Assembly: GCA_963921195.1 (NCBI GenBank)
Contig: OY992536.1
Location: forward strand, 230,614,023-230,678,022
DNA from: Pegoplata infirma
Lineage: Eukaryota; Arthropoda; Insecta; Diptera; Anthomyiidae
Reading direction: 5' to 3'
DNA length: 64,000 nucleotides
Position numbers and translations under genes: made by a program. Positions 31,246-43,455 of this stretch are shown here, in pieces (within the stretch, counting starts at the first letter, position 1; every line of letters begins with the position of its first letter). Under the pieces are notes generated by a model. The model made no database searches, was not told the origin of the DNA, and saw nothing but the letters and a program-made list of their open reading frames with translations.

Positions 31246-33405
31246 ATATCTTATCAGATATAATTGATATATTTAGATCTTGAAAGATCAGACCAAATCT
31301 TATCAATTCTTTTTTAGGGGGAATTTGAATTTTAAAATTTTTTAAAAATAAAAAAGTTCTGAATTATTTTCAAAATATTTTTTTTTTCTAGCCAACTGTG
31401 TTGTATTTCAAAGAACGGTGTAGGCAATAAAAAAAAATCTATTAACAATTTTTTACCGATTATATTTTTTAAACAAGATGAGTGATGAGCTCAACTAAAA
31501 TGTGACAAGACTAGAATAATCAGCATAAAACGAAACTGAAAACCCACACAAAAAAATAAAAACTCATCCAGCATATTTTGTTGTTTTTTATACTATAATA
31601 CACCTTTTACAGCAGTAATAGCAGCAGCAGCAACTGTTTAGCTGATCTTCAAATTTTGTTAACTGCTATACCCACATTGCTAACGGAAATTTATACACAT
31701 TTCTAACGAAAACATAAATAAGGTATTCTCAGTGTGTGACATTTCAACGAAAAGCTAAAACAATTCGATTTGGGAAATTAAAAAAAATTTAAATCTTTTT
31801 TTTAGTGTCTCGATTTGCCTGAAACTTAAAATATATATAAAAGAGACGATTTTAAGGTTGGGGTGACTCGGCATAACCGGAATATGCTCTAAAGCAAAAA
31901 TACGTGTCGAATTAAATTTAATAAAGATTATTTCTTATGCATATTGCCATCGTAGGACTATGTCTTCACATAAATACCCCCCAAAATTTACACATTTTCA
32001 TGCAAAAAGTATTTAACGAAGCCAGACTTTTACAATGTTATGTCACCGTTGGATAGGCATTAAAAAACCTTTCTGCTCATATGCAAACATCATATAATTT
32101 CTAAGAAAGAAATGGATAAAAAATCCAAAAAACTATTTTTTCGCCATTTTTTTATCCATGTTTTTAATCCCTAAATCCCCGATATGGCCTTTATTTTTTG
32201 TAATTTTTTACAATTTAAAAAAAAAAAATCTAGTTCTTATTAGGAATATTCGTAAAATAGGAGTATACGGCTCACAGTGATTACCCTTAATAAAAACCAA
32301 AAGGTATAAAACATGCTAACACAAAAAAAATTGTTTAAAATAAAAATGGCAAACTCACACAGAGTAATAAAAAATATAAAAAAAATAAATATATAATGCG
32401 TTGTTGACAAGGTCGTTTTACTTTGCTGGCAATAGCTTGGCTTAAGCTCAACTATTATTGTAGAATTTTTGGGTTTTTATTTACTTGTGTTTTCATATAC
32501 CCTACACTTTTCAGTAATACAATGTGTAATGATTTTGTGCCAAGAAACAATTCGCTTTTCTTAACATAATAACTACCCAAGCAGAAATTGATGGCGGTTC
32601 TAAAAAAAAAACGTTCTACAAGGACTCTAACAAATAAATGGTTTAGAGCAGTTTGAAACCCTGTGGAATGCCTCATATATTAATTTTTTGTATAATTTTG
32701 TTCAACTAAAATTATTTTAGGGTATAGTAAGGTCGGTTCTTGCCAAAATACAATATGTTTACTTTTTTTTTCATTTCTGTATTTGATGTAGTAGAAATTT
32801 TTTATTTGTTTAATTTTTTTTGTAAAGTATTTAACATATTTCACAGTTTAAAGACCTTTTTTCAGTTATTGAATTTTTAAGTTGGTCAGGAGGGTGAGGT
32901 TAGAAATTTAAGTTGACTTGATATTTTTGGCAAATTTGGATTTTTGTTAAAGAATTTAAAAAATATGACAACATCTTTTGTTTGAAATTTTAAAAATTTG
33001 TTTACCAGTTATTTTATTAAGCTGCTAATTTGATATTCAACGGTGAATTAATTACTAGGAGATGCTTAAATAAATCAAAGGTATTAAAAAAACTTGTTTA
33101 AAAATATTTTTGTTCTAAAAAAGCAACGATTTTGAGTTTCTTTTTATTTTATATTGAACAGAAATGTGGTCCACTTTTTAAATTTTTAAATAAGTTTTAG
33201 AGTTTTTTAAATTTTAAACATATTAATAATAACTCTTTATTTTCTATACACTTTGGAGGTCAAAAAATGCGGATTTATTCTATTGTATTCAGCTTAGAAA
33301 AAATCGACTTAAAAATATTTTTAAAAAAATTCTAAAAAAGGTCTTTCAATAATTCAATTAAGTTTTTTAACTTTGCGTAAACGAATTACATCTAATATGT
33401 AGTCT
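31246..33405. other. 2.2-kb A/T-rich stretch, mostly unassigned
   Basis: No gene is seen. There is a short CAG run (31623-31641) and GGGGTGACTCGGCATAACCG at about 31858. A lone FBB-type right end (TGTGGAATGCCTCAT) is at 32662-32676. From 32880 to 33400 the sequence is simple A/T. No open frame has recognisable content. This is one of the larger parts without clear repeats and may be the native locus sequence. Confidence 0.4.
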
Positions 33406-34692
33406 AGACTGGCATTTTTCTGTATAGCAAAATTTTTTCTTCTCCGATTTTCAAAGTCCGGGCTTTTTTTTATTCTACTAGGCCTAAACCTCATGTGGTA
33501 CCAACTTGAGGTCAATCGGATTAAAATAACCCGTGGCGCCCGGCGGTCAAAGTTTTGGATTTTTGAAAAATTTTTAAAAATAAAATTAAAAAATTTTTTA
33601 TCTTTCGACACATCATATTTGTTAATTTCGATGCGCTGAGCACGAATATCAAAAAAAATAAAATCGCTCGATCGGTTTTCGACATATCGCCATTTCAAAT
33701 TTGTAAAAATGGCGGTTTTTTCCAACGTTCAAGAACTTTTTTAAAAAAAGTCTCAAAATTTCATTCCGCCGGCCCTTTTGTAGAGCTTGAGACACTCTTT
33801 CATTTAAAACTAATTTGAGCCAAATTCGATCATTTTAACCCGTGGCGCCCTTTGATCAAAGTTTTGGACTTTTGGAAAATTTCCACCAAAATTTTGGATT
33901 TTTGAAAATGAAAAAATGAAAAAAAAATATCTTGAAATACATTATTTTTAATAATTTTAGCATGCTGAATACGAATATCAAAAAATTTTTAAAATCGGTC
34001 GAACGGTTTTCGAGATATCGCCATTTAAAATTTGTAAAAAAATTGCAAATGGGGGAATTTTTCCTACGCTTAAGAATTTTTTTTTTAAAAACTCTAAAAT
34101 TTTCTTTATTTTATCCCTTTTATAGAGCTTTATGAAATCTTTCATTTAAGCTTAATTGGAGCCAAATCCGATCATTTTAACCCGTGGTACCCTTCGATCA
34201 AAGTTTAGGGTTTTCGGTACAAAGTTTGTAAAAAGCAAAAACTTCGATCGATGGGCGCCACGGCTTAAAATGATCCGATTTGGCTCAAATTAGTTTTAAA
34301 TGAAAGATTGTCTCAAGCTCTACAAAAGGGCCGGCGGAATGAAATTTTGAGACCTTTTTTAAAAAATTTCTTGAACGTAGGAAAAAACCGCCATTTTTTA
34401 CAAACTTGAAGTGGCGATATCTCGAAAACCGATCGAGCGATTTTAATTTTTTTTTTGATATTCGTGCTCAGCGCATCGAAATTAACAAATATGATGTGTC
34501 GAAAGATAAAAAATTTTTTAATATTATTTTTTAAATTTTTTCAAAAATACAAAACTTTGACCGCCGGGCGCCACGGGTTAATTTAATCCGATTGACCTCA
34601 AATTTGTACCACATAAGTTTTAGACCTAGTACAATCAAAATTTGCCCGGAGACTTAGGAAAATCGAAAGATGACAAAAAAAATGCCAGTATA
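33406..34692. mobile_element. FBC foldback element, copy 1 (complete)
   Basis: The ends ACTGGCATTTTT and AAAAAAATGCCAGT are inverted. The arms (33406-34060 and 34150-34692) pair through TTTCAAAGTCCGGGC (left only, diverged on the right), ACTTGAGGTCAATCGGATT, AACCCGTGGCGCCCGGCGGT, ATTTCGATGCGCTGAGCACG and CGATCGGTTTTCGA. The CGTGGCGCCC motif recurs four times in inverted pairs. The open frame at 33354-33725 lies in the left arm and is an artefact. Confidence 0.8.
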
Positions 34693-35379
34693 ATGAAGTG
34701 GTACGCAAACTTTTATCGGCCACTGTTCGTAGAAATTTTTGTTTTTTACGCATTTTGTGCACAATAAATAAATATCATTGTTTAAAACAAAAAAATAAAA
34801 ATTATATGTTCATTTGCAATTTTCTTCTTTATTTTTTTAAATATGTATGAAATTATTTTGTTCACAAACAATAAACTGAGATGAGCTCCATATGGCATTG
34901 ACCGTATACTAATAAATAAATTCTTGATATAACAAAATTTTTAAATAAATTAAAATGATGAATTTATAAATAAAATATTAAATAATTTCTATTAACATTA
35001 GCATGTTTCATGGAATACCACTTTTTGGATTTTTCAAATCCTTATATCGGAGCTTTAAAAACAAAAAGAAATCGAGTGGTGCTTAATAAAAAAAAAGACA
35101 AAACTTGAATTAGGAAAAAAATCGCCAATATAGTTTACAAATTTTCCACACAATTTGGTAAAATTTAGTTAAATTTTACTGAAAGTTGGAAATTATGAAT
35201 AGTTCATACACAAAAAAAAAACGGGGAAACAAATTAAGTAACCAGTTTTTTAAGTTAAAAAAGTAAAATTAACAAGATATAATTTAAATTTAACAGTTTT
35301 TTTTTTTAATTTTTCTATTTCTTTTCTCTTTTCATTCTCATTAAGTTTGAGCAGACAAATCTGCTTTCGAAATTTGGCA
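34693..35379. other. A/T-rich stretch, no gene
   Basis: No gene or clear element is seen. CACACAAAAAAAAAACGGGG at about 35212 looks like a MITE left end without a visible partner. The rest is simple A/T. Confidence 0.35.
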
Positions 35380-35773
35380 TGTTAATGTAATTTATATTCA
35401 CAAATCATCATTCCAACTTTTGAAAGGCACTGACAATTTCTTCTTGTAGTCCCCATACAAGCCATAAATCTCTCAAAATTAATGAAAATAGGAAATAATT
35501 GGTTAAAAACTTAGTTTGTTGGTGTTAAACGTGTACTTTGATGCCCATATCAAACCTGAATGTAATTGGACCATTTTTGAATTCTGTTAAATCGATCAAT
35601 TGGCAACAAAAGTAAGCCAAGTTCTGTCAAATTTGGTGTGTGTTTTCTATACTAAATATCTAACGAAATATTGTTCCAATCGGTCCATGTTTTAAGTTGG
35701 AATCCATTTTCCGGAAAACACTGGTGTAGGGTATCATATGGCCGGTCTTGACCGACGATAATTTTCTTACTTG
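35380..35773 (+). mobile_element. E-family element, 3' part
   Basis: ACTTTTGAAAGGCACTGACA, TAGTCCCCATACAAGCC and GAATGTAATTGGACCATTTT lead to AACACTGGTGTAGGGTATCA, TGGCCGGTCTTGACCGACGA and the tip TTTTCTTACTTG. It matches the minus-strand fragment at 22664-22884. The 5' half is absent or unrecognised. Confidence 0.55.
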
Positions 35774-35988
35774 TTTTGTGTTCATATGGACCATAAAAGG
35801 CTACTTTTCCGACGATTTTGAAATTCAAAAAAGTTGAATTTGCTCCACTCAGTACATATGAATGTGTGTGTAGAATAAGGTGCTAAAATCCAATTTTTGG
35901 AAATCGAGTTTTTTTTGTAAAATAGTTATACTTATTTCTAAACCAATTTGTTAAAAACCTAATCGTTATGTCTATGAATAATCTATAA

Positions 35989-37530
35989 ATAGCCTCCACA
36001 ATGCCCTTTTTAAGTGACAGTAAATTTTCTAACGTGAAAAAATAACAGTTTTGATAAGAAATATTGAATTTTGTGTAAAAGCCTTTTTTTTAGTAATTTT
36101 GAACAAAAAATATTACAAAATTTTTTTTGAGTGTAAAATTTTTTTCGAGTGAAATTATTTTTTTAATGTAAAAATGTTTTTGAGTAAGAAAAATACGTTG
36201 CAAAATATTTTTGTGACTTTCCAATGTTTGACAATAACTTTTTAACCACTGGACTGATGTTTCTGAAATTCTATACCAATCTGACCAGGAGAACGACAAA
36301 TATATATGCTAAGGTTCAGCAGCCTCAGAATTGTCCTTCGAAACTTTGCGTGTTTTTTATCTAGTAAATTTCCGAAAAACCCTTGCCGAAATTCACTCAC
36401 TCTTTGGCTTATAACTTTTGAACCACTAAACCGATTTCGATAAATTTCAATACCAACCTGACCAGTTAAATGTCCAAGCAAAAATTAATCGAGATCTTGG
36501 CCACACAGCATCTTTTTATAGCAAACAAAAGCGTATCCAAAGAGAGCTCTTGAGGATGCAGTAAAAGAAAGGGAAAAAGTTAAAAAATTTTTGTAAAGAT
36601 TTTTTATATAAAACTCAAAATATAAAATTATATTTTGATAAAATTTCATACATGCTTTCCTTTTGAATATATTTAACACTTTTTGAATAAAAAGTTATGA
36701 GTTTTGGACAAAGACACATGATTTCACTGCATCATTATTGCGCATTAATCAGCGCTGCAAAGAGTGCTTAAATCATAAATTTTAAATGAAAAAAAATTGA
36801 GTACACCATTTCCACTTTAGTTTCAGAAAATACAAATTATATTACAAAAAATGTCCAATCATATTTTAGAATCTCCAATTATATTTAAAAATGTCCAATT
36901 ATATTTAAAAAATTTTCAATATAATTAAAAATTTTTGAAATTAATTAAAATTTGTTGGTTATAAATGGTAATATCTGAAATATAAATGGAAGTTTCTGAA
37001 ATATAATTTGAAATTTTCGAAATATAATTGGAAGTTTTTTAAATGTAATTGGATCTCTTAGGCGATATTTCTTCCAAATGCTTGCAGGGAGTCAACTGAT
37101 TTTCAGAATTAATCAATTGTATTTAAGATTTTCCAATTGTATTCAGAAATAGTCAATTGTATTTTTAGATTTTGTCGAATAGTCAAATGTGCTTCCTCGT
37201 TATTCTGCTTAAATCAGCTCTAAAAATATACATGAATTCACTGCATCTTTATAGCGGTTTTTTCAGCGCTCTAAAGAGCGCATCTTAACAGCGCTTTTTC
37301 GGTGTATCCAACTAGCGCTCTAAAGTGTGACATCGCCTTAGAGAATCTTAACTCGAGTTTCCTTTCCAAAAGCTGCTGCCAGTTCAGCAAAATTTTTGCT
37401 GGGGTCAAACATATATGCCAAACTTCAGAAGCCTCAGTAAAGTCTTTTAAAAGTTAACGTGTTTTTACAGACGGACAGACGGACGGACGGACGGACATGG
37501 CTAGATAGTCTTAAAATCGATCAAGGGTCA
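35989..37530 (-). mobile_element. HEL element, minus strand, decayed and interrupted
   Basis: The segment 35989-36477 holds the tail and most of the two internal units (TTTTTAACCACTGGACTGAT, ACCTGACCAG); 37413-37530 holds the rest (AAACTTCAGAAGCCTC, AGTTAACGTG, a GGAC tract at 37475-37498, TTAAAATCGATCAAGG). The intervening 36478-37412 is an insertion. The 5' opening is lost at the foldback that starts at 37549. It is more diverged than the copies at 8878 and 59722. Confidence 0.65.
36478..37412. mobile_element. Insertion in HEL with AGCAAAAATT ends and a CAATTATATTT array
   Basis: It begins AAGCAAAAATTAATCG and ends AAAATTTTTGCTGGGG, giving short inverted ends. Inner inverted or direct landmarks are TTTCACTGCATCATTATTGC (about 36721) and TTCACTGCATCTTTATAGCG (about 37235), with AGCGCTGCAAAGAG and AGCGCTCTAAAGAGCG. 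From 36850 to 37175 there are about 14 degenerate units near TCCAATTATATTTAAAAA. The target duplication was not resolved. Confidence 0.5.
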
Positions 37531-37548
37531 CTTATTTTTTTTTTTTTT

Positions 37549-38448
37549 GATTTTTGTATGGGACACCCGGAATAAATATTAAGCACCGTGAAAAAATAAC
37601 GCGTGATTTTTTTAAAATTTTTTCATTAAGGTTAAGGGGTCGCTACCGGGCCCTAAAGTTTGAGTCTCAAAAAAAAAAATAGATTTTTATTTTTTTTTTA
37701 ATATAATATAAATAATTTATAAATAATATAAATAATATAAATAATTTTAACGACAAAAAGTTTAATTTTGATCGGACAAGTATTTCAGTTCCAAAAGTTA
37801 CCACGAAAAAAAAAATTTGAATGGTTGGGGTCTTACTCTAAAAATTTTTCAAATTTTTTTTTTTTTTAATTTTAGTAAGTAAACATATGTCTTTAGTTGC
37901 TCTTGATAATACATTCTTAATAAAAAATTTAGTTTGTGCTGAAATGTCGTTAAGTTGCGAAGAATACCAAGGGGACATTTAAAAAAAATAAATCGTATTT
38001 TTTGTTATATTTTGTTTTTGTATTTAATAAGCTTATCATTGTAAATGTAAAATTATAATAAAAACTAAAAAAAAAAATTAAAATTTTTTTTCCATGATTT
38101 TTTTTTTTTTTTTTAATATCAATTTTTGGTTTTGGACGCAAGTGATTGTTGTTTTAGAAAAAATTAAAATTTTTAAGCAAAATATGCTATCAAAATCAAC
38201 TAAAACGCTATTACGTTAGCTTATCAAAACTAAAAAAAAAAAAATTTAGAAAAATTTTTGGAGTAAGACCCCAGCCATCCTAAATTTTTTTTCATTGTCA
38301 CTTTTAGAACTGAAATACTTGTCCAACCAAAATTAAACTTTTAATTATTAATAAGCTAATCAAGCTAAATTATAATAAAAATAAAAAAATCACGCGTTAT
38401 TTTCTCATGGTGCTTAATATATATTCCGGGTGGCCCATACAAAAATCC
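37549..38448. mobile_element. 900-bp foldback with GGATTTTTGTATGGG ends
   Basis: The left end GATTTTTGTATGGGACACCC, then AATATTAAGCACCGTG, pairs with the right end GGATTTTTGTATGGGCCACC read inverted. TAACGCGTGATTTTTT and GGTCTTACTCTAAAAATTTT are also paired inward. The middle is A/T-rich (AATATAAATAATTTATAAAT). No coding frame and no clear target duplication. Confidence 0.7.
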
Positions 38449-38723
38449 AAATTTTGTTTTTATTAAAAATCAATTTTTCGTAAGAAAAAGTTTTATTCGA
38501 TTTTTTATTTTTTCTAAATCTTAAAGCAAACCAAAATAAGTTAAAAACAAAAAATTCACTTAAATAATAATAAATATTTTTCTCTAAAGAATTTTTAAAT
38601 TTTTTCCGATGCCAAAGCGAAAGAAGCATAAGAAAAATTTTCTTGGGAACTTTTTTTTTCTAAATCTCAATGCAATCGAAACTAAAATAAAAATATAAAA
38701 GTGACTTAAAAAAAATCAATGGC
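38449..38723. other. A/T-rich stretch
   Basis: No gene is seen. The minus-strand open frame at 38414-38629 is lysine/phenylalanine-rich by composition only and overlaps the foldback end. Confidence 0.35.
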
Positions 38724-38886
38724 CTGTACCACAAGAAAACAAAAAGTCAATTTTAACAAAAGTTTTATTTTAAATTTAAAATTTTCAATAGATTTTTTGA
38801 AAGTCGATTTTAAAAACAAACAATTTGTATGGAAATAAAATAAAAAGCTCATTTTAAATTTATTTTATTTTCTTGTGGTAAGGCTG
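38724..38886. repeat. Family M repeat, undisturbed copy
   Basis: ACCACAAGAAAACAAAAAGT, TTTGAAAGTCGATTTTAAAA, ACAATTTGTATGGAAATAAA and TTCTTGTGGTAAGGCTGA. The ends CCACAAGAAAA and TTTTCTTGTGG are inverted repeats. The copy at 59626-60683 is the same sequence split by HEL, so this copy supplies the empty site. Confidence 0.7.
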
Positions 38887-40252
38887 AATATTTTTTTTTT
38901 ATTTTTCATCAGAAAAAAAATCCAAATGTTAATTTTTTTCGTTTTATAGTATGTTTCCAGTGGCATGATTTGGGCAAATCAGAGTGTTTTGAGGAAATGT
39001 CATTTTTTACATGTTTTCCCATACATTTTTCATATGCGCAAAACATCTCAAATTGGGTGTTTTGGTACAAAACATGTCGACTTTTTAAACTCACCACTTG
39101 TTTTGGTCAGTGCAACACTGTATTTTATATTCGAAAATAAAACTACTCATTCGTAGTGAGTGTTCGTTAGAAGAAGAAGACATTTTATTTTTTTTATTAT
39201 TAAAATAATTTACAATTCGATGTTAAAACATTTTAATTTAACTATAATAAACTGCAAAATCAATTGTTTTTGGTAATTATTTTCTTAATTTTGTTGTTTT
39301 AATTACTTTGTAGATAAAACGTCAAATTAATTACGAAAATTCGTAATTAGTTTGACGTTGCAAATCACTTCAACTTGAGGGGAAACAGCTCGAAGTGTTT
39401 TGCTCAAATCAAGTGTTTTTGATGTTAATGGAAACATGGTTTTAGTTTTTTGCTTCTTCTAGACAAATAGTTTTTTGTATTAAAGCACCTTATTCCAAAC
39501 TTGCAGTCACATAGAAATTAATTCTAAATTTTGCAACTTTAAGCCTTATGAAATATATTAAGTTTCTTGTTTTGTGTTTTTTATTTTATAAAATTTAATA
39601 AATTGTCTTTACCCCCTTATTTGCGTAATATATTTTATTTATGATTCATTAAGACCAATTATGCTTTACTAATTAAGTAAATACTGTTATTAAGTATTGT
39701 TTTGTTTTTAAATATTAAATTTAATTATACTACATCACATGTAGTTATGTTTACTTTTATATTATTTTGTTATTTCAGACATAATCATTAGAATACTAAT
39801 TTACTTAAATTGTTGTAGTAGGTAAAATGTTTATGAAGGTAGGAAAGAGTATCTTTATATCATGTTGAGTTCAGTCGAGTAGTTAGTGTATGTTGCTTCG
39901 AGTCCGTTCTTAATGAATTGTGTATGTTAAAATGTAGTATTTAAAAGTTAATGAAAACAAACATGACCTTCATCATAAAATAAATAAATAAACATTTAAA
40001 ATATTAAACATAATTATTTTAATTTTTTGCAATTAATGTGTTTTTATACAAATATCCATTAACACACGGGGTGGTAAAAGTTTTAGCAGATGTGCGTGGA
40101 AGTTTAGACTTTGGAACCAAATATATTTTTTTCTTGTGGGTAGAGGGGATGAGTAATAGATTTAAATGCATGATTTAATTTTGTGTATATCCTCCATCAG
40201 CGGCGGATCCAATGTTTGAGTTTTTCAACTGAATTAAAAACTTATGTATTGT
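38887..40252. other. A/T-rich stretch with a cruciform-like hairpin, no supported gene
   Basis: No gene is supported. Between about 38951 and 39438 the ends TATGTTTCCAGTGGCATG and, inverted, CATGTTTCCATTAACATC could be the tips of another element, but the flanks match poorly. A 20-bp-stem hairpin is at 39318-39359. The part 39560-40190 is simple A/T with a splice-acceptor-like TTTTGTTATTTCAG at 39766-39779 but no coding frame after it. Confidence 0.4.
39318..39359. repeat. 20-bp-stem hairpin with 2-base loop
   Basis: The arms 39318-39337 (AACGTCAAATTAATTACGAA) and 39340-39359 are reverse complements with one mismatch, joined by AA. Such a tight palindrome could extrude as a cruciform. No function is assigned. 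Confidence 0.85.
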
Positions 40253-41074
40253 TTGAATTGTTTTGTATGGGCTATCAATTAATTTTTTATTTTTTTTATT
40301 TTTAGAACCCGTTCTTAAATTCTCCATTTTTTAAAAAAGTCAATTTATCAAAAATCCGGTCACTTGTTGTTTTTCTTAAATTTTTTTAAGTTTAGATGTT
40401 TGTCTATTATACAAAAAAATTCAGACATGTGTTTTTCCTTTTTTTCGAGAAAATCGCATTTGAATTTTAAATTTCATAACAATTTTGTAATTTGCTTGTA
40501 TTTTCTTGTTTTAATGTAGCGATTGAGTATTATTAATTGCATAAATATTACTCATACGCTCTGTTGAAACAAGAAAATAGAAGCAAATTACTAAATTGTT
40601 ATGAAATTTAAAATTCAAATACGATTTTCTCGAAAAAAAAAACGTAAAACGCGTTTCTGAATTTTTTGAGTGGATGGACAAACATCTAAACTTTCAAAAC
40701 AAAATTAAAAAAAAGTAACCAGATTTTTGATAAATTGACTTTTTTAAAAAGGGGTAAATTTCAGAACGGGTTCTGAAAATTTTCCAAAAAAAAAAATGTA
40801 ATCGATAGCCCAATAAAAACTATAGAAGAATGTAAATTTTTGAAATTGTGATGCATTCCGTTTTGATTTGATAAATATTTAAACAACATAGCTCGACACA
40901 AATTTGACCATTTTTCCAATATTTGACCACGCCTCCTAAGCCCAGTTTTTGAAAAATTGAAAAACCAAAAAGGCAATTTTCTTAGTAACATAAAGGGCTA
41001 TTCATACAACATATCCAGAAATTAACGGGACACATGCGCTCCTTTAGCGGGACATTTGGTGTGGAATGTCTCAT
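40253..41074. mobile_element. FBB element, copy 4, left arm truncated
   Basis: The inner left arm starts at TTGTATGGGCTATCAATTAA, runs through AAAATCCGGTCACTTG and GAGAAAATCGCATTTGAA to the centre (about 40535). The right arm is complete to GGGACATTTGGTGTGGAATG and TCTCAT (41074). About 280 bases of the outer left arm are missing. FBC copy 2 starts 9 bases later. Confidence 0.75.
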
Positions 41075-41539
41075 ATGGGTATTAGAGCGGCATTTTTTCC
41101 ACTTTTGATTTTTACAAGTGTCCAGGGAAATTTTTTTATGTTCTTGTCCCTACACTTATGTGGTACAAATATAAGGCTAATCAGATTAAATTTATCAGTT
41201 TTGATACGCTGAACACAAATATCATCGCGATTTGAAATTTACAAAAAAATTGCGGTTGTTTTCTACTTACGTTTAAGAAATTTTTCAAAAAAAGTCTCAA
41301 AGGTCTTTCCCTTAACCTTTTCAATGAAAAGTTTTCATAGAGCTGTAGACGAAATTTCATTTAAATTTAGTTTGAGCCAAATACGATCATTTGAACCCGT
41401 GGATTTTTGTTAAGTTTCAAATGTCAATATCTCGAAACCCGTTTGACCGATTCAAGAAATTGTTTGATATTCGTATTCATGCTTAAATAAATTCAAATAA
41501 TGTATCGCAATAAATATTTCTCCGATTAATTATTACTAA

Positions 41540-42050
41540 AAAATAAAAATTGTTTTACTCGATCTTTTAAATATTATTTTTTGAGTAGTTTTATTCTAGC
41601 TCGAGGTCATTATTTCCTTTACTAACTAAAACTATGATATTCTCATAGAATAATTTTCAAGAAAATTATTTTTCTGTTTTAAATTTATTTATGTTGGTAA
41701 TTTTTACAAGACTTAATCAAAACGTGTATCGGAATTTGTCAGATTCCATTGTCAAAAGTATTTAGTAAGTAGCATAAAGTCTTTAATGACAATCGTTAAT
41801 GACCAAACTAATATATAAATACATATTCGACTCTACTCTCATTGGGAATTAGAAGACGAAAATTGTACCATCGTAGGAAGATCACGATCATCAACTAACC
41901 AACAAACCATATATTAAAACAGAACATAAATATATAAATAAATTTCAGTCAGAAAAATTATTTTCTTGAAAAATATTCTATGAGAAAGTCATAGTTTTAA
42001 TTAGTAAAGGAAATAATCACCTCGAGCTAGAATAAACCTACTCAAAATAG
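41540..42050. mobile_element. N-family foldback, copy 3
   Basis: The left arm (TACTCGATCTTTTAAATATT, TTGAGTAGTTTTATTCTAGC, TCGAGGTCATTATTTCC, AAACTATGATATTCTCATAG) and right arm (AATATTCTATGAGAAAGTCA, GGAAATAATCACCTCGAGCT, AGAATAAACCTACTCAAAAT) are inverted copies. The middle (41690-41930) is unique and matches the split middle of copy 2 at 14537-15350. No coding frame. Confidence 0.72.
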
Positions 42051-42062
42051 AAGAAACATATT

Positions 42063-43455
42063 TTTTTATACCCTCCACTCTAGTGAGGGTCTAAGACCCC
42101 ATCAAGTATGATCCTCGATCGATTTTAAGACGATCTAGCGATGTCAGTCCGTCTGTCCGTCTGTCTGTTGAAAACAAAAACATAGAAAACAAGCTAGCTT
42201 TTGAAAGACTTTACGGAGGCTCCTGAAGTTTGGCACATATGTTGGATATTTACCTGGTCAGGTTATTATTACAATCCAGCAAAATCAGTCCAGTAGTTCA
42301 AAAGTTATGAGCAAAAGACTGAATTTCGTCAAGGGTTTTTCATGAATTTACGAGATAAAACACACGGTAACTTTCGAACGACAATTCTGAGAGTGCTGAA
42401 GTGTGGCATTTATATTTATCGTTCTTCTGTCCCGGTTCGTTTCAAATCTAAGCCAAATCGGTCTAGTGGTTCAAAAGTTATAAGCAAAACCCTGAATTTC
42501 AGATTGGTTTCACCTAAAATTTTCGTGTTGAAAAACCCGAGTTTTAAAAAAACAAGTTTTAAAAGCAATGATAAGCCACAAAATTATTTTGCATAGTATT
42601 TTTGTCACTCAGAAATATTTTTACACAAAAAAAAAAATTTACACTCAAAAAAAAATGTTACACTCAAAAAAAAAAATAGTAAATTATTTTTTTTTTACAA
42701 AAATAACAAAAAAAAGTTTTTTACTCAAACTAAAATATTGCTAATGGTGACAGGACATAATCCCCACGGACATTACCCCCATAACGGAAATGGGGATTAT
42801 GACCGAATTCATTTCGGTCATAATCCCCATAATAGTTGTGGGGACTATGACCGTTTCCAAAACGGTCATAATCCCAATGGGGATTATGTCCGTTCCTTGT
42901 TGGGATTACGACCGAATTTTTTTCGGTCATAACCCCCATTCACATTATGGGGAGTAAGTCCAAAGCAATTTTGGTCATAATCCCCGTTTTCTGCAGAGAG
43001 GGTGGGTTTAATGCATGGAGTTTGTAATCCCTAAGCCCGGCCGAAGGCCGGCTACGCAGAAAAACTTTTATGTAAAAAAAAAATCTTTTAATTTTGGGGA
43101 TTATGACCAACTAGTATAGAAGACATAATCCCCATAATGGGGATTATGGCCATTTGTTACCTGGTCATTATCCCCATAAATCTGGGAATTATGTCCGTTT
43201 TTTATTGGGATTATGTCCAAATATTTTTCGGTCATAGTCCCCACTACCATTATGGGGATTATGACCGAAATGAATTTGGTCATAATCCCCATAACGGAAA
43301 TGGGGATTATGTCCGTGGGGATTATGTCATGTCACCATTGCTAATCAAAATTGTTAATTTTTTTTTACATTAAAAAATTTACTATCCTTTAAAAAGGGCA
43401 TTGTGGAGGGTATTCATAGATTCGGACAAGTCGAATTTAACTTTTATAGTACTTG
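42063..43455 (+). mobile_element. HEL element hosting a 9-bp-TSD foldback
   Basis: It opens TTTTTTATACCCTCCACTC, lacks most of the AACACCTCGAAATATTGG segment, and has a very short GTCC/GTCT tract (42145-42168). It then has both internal units and the CACTCAAAAA tail, and ends TTTTATAGTACTTG. The foldback 42746-43336 sits in the tail between duplicated ATTGCTAAT. The tail target (AATATTTCTAATCAAAA) is intact in other HEL copies. Confidence 0.8.
42746..43336. mobile_element. Foldback element of GGGGATTATGACCG sub-repeats, 9-bp TSD
   Basis: The ends GGTGACAGGACATAATCC and, inverted, GGTGACATGACATAATCC are flanked by identical ATTGCTAAT (42737-42745 and 43337-43345). Both arms are chains of short sub-repeats: GGGGATTATGACCG and its complement CGGTCATAATCCCC, many as local hairpins (CCGAATTCATTTCGG). 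The non-repeat core (about 42985-43085) holds AGCCCGGCCGAAGGCCGGCT. Arms of short sub-repeats plus a 9-bp duplication recall the classical fly FB foldback design; homology is not shown. Confidence 0.87.

Noticed and set aside
38951..39438. Possible element with ATGTTTCCA ends
   Set aside because: The inverted ends are only about 9 bases and the 8-base flanks (GTTTTATA and GTTTTAGT) agree only in part.
39766..40000. Possible 3' exon: TTTTGTTATTTCAG acceptor and AATAAA-type signals downstream
   Set aside because: In such A/T-rich DNA both motifs are expected by chance, and no coding frame follows.
42730..43373. Overlapping frames on both strands rich in Gly-His-Asn-Pro and Asp-Tyr
   Set aside because: They come from the GGGGATTATGACCG sub-repeats of a foldback element, which give similar peptides in both directions.
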